Shown here one piece after another: positions 60,255 through 64,000 of a DNA stretch of 64,000 bases. Origin of the DNA: Brotaphodocola faecis (GTDB lineage: Bacteria; Bacillota; Clostridia; Lachnospirales; Lachnospiraceae); the NCBI RefSeq assembly GCF_040096075.1, contig NZ_JBBMFJ010000001.1:124001-188000 (forward strand). The letters are read 5' to 3'. The notes under the pieces are model-generated. The model searched no databases, was not told the origin of the DNA, and saw only the letters and a list, made by a program, of their open reading frames with translations. The position numbers were made by a program, and so were the translations under genes. How positions within the stretch are numbered: position 1 is the first letter of the stretch; the number at the start of each line of letters is the position of its first letter.

Positions 60255-62054
60255 ATGGAAACTATCCATTTTCTTGTCATATCCCCTTACCGCGGCATGA
60301 ATGAACTAGTTCACGAAGTTCTTCTTACTGAGCCACAGGTACAGGCAGACTGCTATGTGGCAAACTTAACTGAAGTAGATTCCCTGCTGGTCAAACGGAA
60401 TCTGCTGAACTATGATGCGATCATCTCACGCGGTGGGACTGCCGCCCACCTGAAAGAACATGTCTCTCTCCCTGTGTACGATATCGGGCTCTGGTCGCTG
60501 GATGCCCTGCGTGCAATCAGGCTCGCGCAGACTTTCGGCCAGCCTATGGCAATCGTAGGCTTTGAAACCATTACCAGTCATGCCCGTGTCTTATGTGAAC
60601 TCCTGGATTACGATATTCCGATCTATACGATTTTCCATAAAGAAGAAGCCCGGCCGATCATACAGCAGATCAAAAATCTTGGTATCTCCGTAGTTGTATG
60701 TGATGTCATTGCGCACGACCTGGCCCTTTCCATGGAAATCACGCCCGTACTCGTCACCAGCGGATACGAATCCGTACAAAGTACGATCCAGCAGGCCATC
60801 ACGCTGACTCGCGGATACCTGCAAAGCCGCCGGGAACTGACACAGCTGACCATGGCATTCCAGAACAATCCTGTTTCCTGTACCATTTTCGACCAGTATG
60901 GCAGGATCGTCATGTCCAGTCTGCCGGAATATGAAAAAAAGCTGGTTCTTTCCTTTTTGCAGGAACATTTCAAAAAATTATGGGAAAACGGCGATGCTTC
61001 TCTGGAACGCAGCATCAAAGGAAGCTCCCTCCGGTTTACCATGAAAAAATCAACCCTGCGGAATCATACCTTTCTCTATGTTTATTCTCTATTGAAAGAA
61101 AAACAGGAGATCCGAAAGATTGATGCAATCACAGAGAAAAATGCCGGCAGCAATACCATGATGGATTTTTCCTACTTTAACAGCACACACAACCTGTCCA
61201 GCACACGGGATCTGATTGAAAAGTACAGCCATGTTTCCACCCCCGTACTGATTTCTGGTGAAAAAGGAACAGGAAAAGATCTGGCCGCGTACAACATTTA
61301 CTGCAAAAGCAGTTACCGCAATGCCGTTTTTTATCAGATTGACTGTGCCTATGCCACAGAACGGAACTGGACCTATCTGCTCACGCACCATGAGTCCCCT
61401 CTGGCGCACAATGGGCACAGCATTTACCTGAAACAGATGGAAACCATCCCGCCACAGATTTTCAACCAACTGCTCTCCTATATTGCAGATACCAGGCTGG
61501 CAACACGAAACCGTCTGTACTTTTCTTTTTCCACGAATAACGAAAACTATGATTCCAAACCTGTCATTACCGGAATCACCAAACTGTTTTCCTGTCTGTC
61601 ACTCCATCTTCCGCCTCTGAGAGAACGGACAGATGATATTCCCTATCTGACCACGCTCTACATCAACCAGATGAATGCGGACCTGGGAAAACAGATCATT
61701 GGATTTGACAGCAGAGCCAGCCTTGCGCTCAAACAATTTCCATGGGATGGAAATCTCCATCAGCTGCAGCGGATTGTTTATGAATTAATGCTGATCACCA
61801 CAACCCCTTATATTTCTTATGAAAACACCATGCGTCTGCTGCATCAGGAAACTGCACTCTGGATATCTCCGGGACAATCCGGCTATCAGTTTGACTTAAA
61901 TCAGACGCTTGAACATATCACCTACGATGTCGTGCGCATGGTACTCAAAGAAGAAAATAACAATCAGAGCCGTACTGCACAGCGTCTTGGCATCGGCCGC
62001 AGTACACTGTGGCGAATTCTCAAAACGCACTCTGATATTCCGGATCAAAACTAA
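60255..62054 (+). CDS. PrpR_N-type regulator with degenerate AAA+ domain
   Basis: 599 aa. An N-terminal PrpR_N sensor (about 1-175, with AIISRGGTAAHLKEHVSLPVYDIG) is followed by a PAS-like stretch (about 195-280, QNNPVSCTIFDQYGRIV). Then comes an AAA+ domain and a Fis-type HTH (EENNNQSRTAQRLGIGRSTLWRILKTH). Walker A GEKGTGKD is kept, but the GAFTGA loop is absent and the Walker B LDE(I) is YLKQM. It is therefore unlikely to remodel sigma-54 holoenzyme and probably acts as a DNA-binding regulator. ATG 60255 follows CGGAGG. It is divergent from the sugar-acid operon. Confidence 0.9.
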   Translation: METIHFLVISPYRGMNELVHEVLLTEPQVQADCYVANLTEVDSLLVKRNLLNYDAIISRGGTAAHLKEHVSLPVYDIGLWSLDALRAIRLAQTFGQPMAIVGFETITSHARVLCELLDYDIPIYTIFHKEEARPIIQQIKNLGISVVVCDVIAHDLALSMEITPVLVTSGYESVQSTIQQAITLTRGYLQSRRELTQLTMAFQNNPVSCTIFDQYGRIVMSSLPEYEKKLVLSFLQEHFKKLWENGDASLERSIKGSSLRFTMKKSTLRNHTFLYVYSLLKEKQEIRKIDAITEKNAGSNTMMDFSYFNSTHNLSSTRDLIEKYSHVSTPVLISGEKGTGKDLAAYNIYCKSSYRNAVFYQIDCAYATERNWTYLLTHHESPLAHNGHSIYLKQMETIPPQIFNQLLSYIADTRLATRNRLYFSFSTNNENYDSKPVITGITKLFSCLSLHLPPLRERTDDIPYLTTLYINQMNADLGKQIIGFDSRASLALKQFPWDGNLHQLQRIVYELMLITTTPYISYENTMRLLHQETALWISPGQSGYQFDLNQTLEHITYDVVRMVLKEENNNQSRTAQRLGIGRSTLWRILKTHSDIPDQN

Positions 62055-62072
62055 ATTTATGGAGGAACCTCT

Positions 62073-62161
62073 ATGCTAAAACAGCTCCGATATTTCCAGT
62101 CCGTTGTCAAAAACAACAGATTGATGCCTGGATTGAGGATGTAGAGAAACTGCTGAAATAA
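62073..62161 (+). pseudogene. LysR N-terminus fused out of frame to an unrelated C-terminus
   Basis: GGAGGAACCTCT precedes an ATG opening MLKQLRYFQSVVKNN, the start of a LysR-type helix-turn-helix. The frame breaks after ~16 residues. In the +2 frame QKQQIDAWIEDVEKLLK then TAA looks like a protein C-terminus. Together these fit a large internal deletion that joined two genes or the ends of one. Confidence 0.55.
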
Positions 62162-62172
62162 TATAAAAATAC

Positions 62173-62220
62173 AGACAAGGGACGAAAGCAATTATCTAAA
62201 ATTGCTTTCATCCCTTGTCT
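62173..62220. terminator. bidirectional terminator
   Basis: AGACAAGGGA, GAAAGCAATT and their complements form a stem of about 21 bp with one mismatch, with ATTTTTAT on the minus side. It lies just beyond the stop of the Fic gene. Confidence 0.88.
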
Positions 62221-62223
62221 ATT

Positions 62224-62829
62224 TTACAAATCTTCCGTTTTAAAAGTCGTGTATCCCTCGTAATAGTAGCTGTGGTCGATTCCTTTCATAAATACTTCTC
62301 CACTGTCTACCTCATCCGTCAGCGCAGCCTTCAAAAGTACTTTAATCTCTACATCCTTAATGGGACTGCGCTCCATGGCGAGCAGGTAATCTTCTTTATC
62401 AACCTTACTCCAGTCCACTACCTGACCGATGCCTTTTTTCAGCATCTGATCGAGCCAGATGCGGGTGCTGCGTCCGTTTCCTTCCCGAAACGGATGCGCA
62501 ATATTCATTTCCACATATTTTTCAATGATTTCATCAAACGTAGACCATGGCATTTTATCAATGTTCGCCAGCGCCGCCTCCAGATACATCAGCGGAGCAA
62601 AACGGAAATTGCCTTTTGCCAGATTCACGGTCCGTATTTTTCCGGCAAACTCATAAATATCTTCAAAAAGACACCTGTGTATCTCTTTTAATGATGCGAA
62701 TGTTCCGGCGGGAAGCGTGTCCAGCGTTCCGCTTTTGAACAGTTCTGCCGCTTTTTTCTTGCTGATCCGCTCTTCCTCCCGGGCAAGCTCTGCAGAACTG
62801 GTGATGCCTAATTTATTTTCAAGAGCCAT
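62224..62829 (-). CDS. Fic/DOC-family protein
   Basis: 201 aa. The catalytic loop HPFREGNGR at residues 112-120 is intact; the flap region and GKIRTVNLAKGNFRFAP are typical. Fic enzymes transfer AMP or related groups to target proteins, or serve as toxins. No antitoxin gene is adjacent and the inhibitory motif (S/T)xxxE(G/N) is not obvious. ATG 62829 follows GAGGAGGTCAGC; the open frame to 63081 is not coding. Confidence 0.93.
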   Translation of the reverse strand: MALENKLGITSSAELAREEERISKKKAAELFKSGTLDTLPAGTFASLKEIHRCLFEDIYEFAGKIRTVNLAKGNFRFAPLMYLEAALANIDKMPWSTFDEIIEKYVEMNIAHPFREGNGRSTRIWLDQMLKKGIGQVVDWSKVDKEDYLLAMERSPIKDVEIKVLLKAALTDEVDSGEVFMKGIDHSYYYEGYTTFKTEDL

Positions 62830-62949
62830 GCTGACCTCCTCATGTCCATTTCTATCATTATATAGGATTCCCAATTGAAAAACAAGCTTTAACGCCCTAA
62901 CGAACTCAGGCTGATTGAATCCTTTTCCAATGACCTCACTGGAAAAGGA

Positions 62950-63160
62950 AGCAAAGAACACGATCATAATCAGGATCTTCCGGAGATTCAGCGCACCAAA
63001 GCTGCTTAAAGAAACACGGAAAAACCGAGGAAGCCCACAATGCGATTCTGTACGGCGCCAAGATTCTGTCCGGAGCCGCATATGAACTGATTACAAAGCC
63101 AGAGCTTCTGCAGGCTGTGAAAGCAGAAATCTGGAGAAAGAAAATGCCGAGGCACAGGGA
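62950..63160 (+). pseudogene. remnant of an M20-type peptidase C-terminus
   Basis: The plus frame including position 63015 reads ...HGKTEEAHNAILYGAKILSGAAYELI then TKPELLQAVKAEIWRKK. This resembles the C-terminal helix pair of aminobenzoyl-glutamate-hydrolase-like M20 peptidases. There is no start, and the frame runs on without family features. It occupies most of the 62830-63183 gap. Confidence 0.4.
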
Positions 63161-63183
63161 TAGCAGGTGCCTTCTATTACGCA

Positions 63184-63813
63184 TCAGAATAACTGCCCCG
63201 GCAGCGTTTTCTTTTCCTTCACCGGAAACGTTGCGTCAAACGCTTCAAAGTCTTCTGGATGTTCCTCTGCCACGAAATATGACTTGGGATCCCGGTAAGT
63301 CCCGCAGATGGAATCTAAAAATCCCGGTTCCAGCTCCTTGATCAGGAAATATGGAACCACCTCATCCTCCGATTCTGCATCGTCATAGCGAATCTGTCTG
63401 GAACTTGCGGTGACAAAACCGGACTTCCCATAAAAATCAATATTTCCAGTAATGGCCAGAGCTTTCACGCCCAGCTTCTTCGCCTCTTCCATGGAATAGT
63501 CCAGAAGCTTCTTTCCATAGCCCTGGCGTTTGTAAGCCGGTGCTATGCTGATCGGACCAAACGTCATGATCGGTACAGACGCTCCGTCTTCTGTTATGAT
63601 CTCAGATTTTGCGTACATCACATGGCCGATGAGTTTCCCATCCAGCTCCATGACAAAATCCAGTTCCGGCACAAAGCCGCTGTCTGCGCGGTAGCAATGC
63701 AGTACATAATGCTCCGTGCAGCCAGGGCGGTATACATTCCAGAATGCTTCCCGTGTCAGGTTTTCCACTGCGCGATAATCTTTTTCTGTTTCTCTGCGAA
63801 TTTTCAGACTCAT
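63184..63813 (-). CDS. GNAT-family N-acetyltransferase
   Basis: 209 aa. The acetyl-CoA-binding loop ISIAPAYKRQGYGKKLLDYSMEEAKKLG is complete. YADPxxY-type substrate regions and the C-terminal tail resemble the YhbS-like group that may acetylate small molecules. ATG 63813 follows GGAGGAGACAGT and overlaps the upstream stop (ATGA), so it is translationally coupled to the partial gene. Confidence 0.92.
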   Translation of the reverse strand: MSLKIRRETEKDYRAVENLTREAFWNVYRPGCTEHYVLHCYRADSGFVPELDFVMELDGKLIGHVMYAKSEIITEDGASVPIMTFGPISIAPAYKRQGYGKKLLDYSMEEAKKLGVKALAITGNIDFYGKSGFVTASSRQIRYDDAESEDEVVPYFLIKELEPGFLDSICGTYRDPKSYFVAEEHPEDFEAFDATFPVKEKKTLPGQLF

Positions 63814-63998
63814 ACTGTCTCCTCCTTTTCCTGTTTCAACGATTTACAGCTCTGTTCCAGGCAGGCATCCGCCAGCGCAAGCACTGCTTCTTTCTCCGAC
63901 GCTTCTGCTCCGTCGTAAACCGTGTATAAAAGAAACATCGGCGCGTAAAAAGAAGCTGCTTTCTCCTGTGGCTCTGAAAAGCCCATACCGGCAAACAG
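63810..63998 (-). CDS. 3' part of an unidentified gene
   Basis: Minus-strand frame open to the window edge, encoding the last 62 residues (LFAGMGFSEPQEKAASFYAP ... CLEQSCKSLKQEKEETV) and stopping at TGA 63810-63812. Helical and acidic, no family recognised. Stop/start overlap with the GNAT gene shows a two-gene unit. Confidence 0.7.
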   Translation of the reverse strand: MFAGMGFSEPQEKAASFYAPMFLLYTVYDGAEASEKEAVLALADACLEQSCKSLKQEKEETV

Positions 63999-64000
63999 AT

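Noticed and set aside
62830..63081. N-terminal extension of the Fic protein
   Set aside because: The extra residues show no family match, and GAGGAGG directly precedes the ATG at 62829. The opposite strand carries a better-looking remnant.
1..64000. CRISPR array, prophage or complete insertion sequence
   Set aside because: No regularly spaced repeats, phage structural genes or transposase frames were found.

Overview
The window looks like a chromosomal segment of an anaerobic Clostridia species, most likely a Lachnospiraceae gut commensal. This rests on Firmicutes-type AGGAGG ribosome binding sites, SAM-I and FMN riboswitches, a class II GalT, Gx-transporter and NusG-domain-II proteins, choline-binding-type repeats, and a BglG-type antiterminated PTS. 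Genus cannot be fixed from the sequence alone. Most genes are on the minus strand; there is no rRNA, one tRNA, no prophage, no intact IS element and no CRISPR array.

Layout. 1-1.3 kb: the 3' tip of a plus-strand gene and a D-lactate-dehydrogenase-like enzyme. 1.4-7.9 kb: arginine biosynthesis (argC-GNAT-argJ-argB-argD, minus strand) divergent from argG, with putative ArgR sites between. 8-10.3 kb: galactarate dehydratase and a small secreted repeat protein. 10.4-13.8 kb: an N-acetylglucosamine-type PTS (antiterminator, EIIA, HPr-like protein, EIICB) behind a clear RAT/terminator; the HPr gene has no standard start codon and appears to begin with ACG. 13.9-15.1 kb: a RelB/ParE-type toxin-antitoxin pair, a MITE-like repeat and a 49-aa ORF. 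15-20.3 kb: enolase, a FeoA-like protein, a GGDEF-EAL protein, AlkD and a LUD-domain protein. 20.4-31.7 kb: tRNA-Gly, an EamA exporter, ApbE, acetolactate synthase, galT, Gx transporter, NusG-II protein, SAM-riboswitch-controlled metK, a secreted repeat protein and murA. 31.8-43.9 kb: a large membrane-anchored protein of unknown role, a DUF5688 protein, feoAB, uvrB, azlCD, and an FMN-riboswitch-controlled ribU plus flavoprotein operon. 44-51 kb: an acidic lipoprotein, a MetE-like protein with a LysR regulator, an AAA/PD-(D/E)XK protein, and a ferredoxin / Y-family polymerase / YolD operon with a LexA-like box. 51-62 kb: a nine-gene sugar-acid operon facing a divergent PrpR_N regulator. 62-64 kb: gene remnants, a Fic protein, a GNAT enzyme and a partial gene.

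The most interesting region is 51.1-62.1 kb. One operon joins a DUF1537 four-carbon-acid kinase and PdxA2 (the D-threonate/D-erythronate logic that yields DHAP) with a 2-keto-3-deoxy-acid permease, a DapA/NanA-type aldolase, a YhcH protein, a cytoplasmic Asp-box (sialidase-fold) protein, TRAP permease subunits without a binding protein, and an Fe-alcohol dehydrogenase. Its divergent regulator has lost the GAFTGA and Walker B motifs. A second theme is a shared 16-bp dyad (GTTAGC..GT...TAAC) just downstream of the -10 boxes of enolase, the FeoA-like gene and feoAB, which suggests one metal-responsive regulon.
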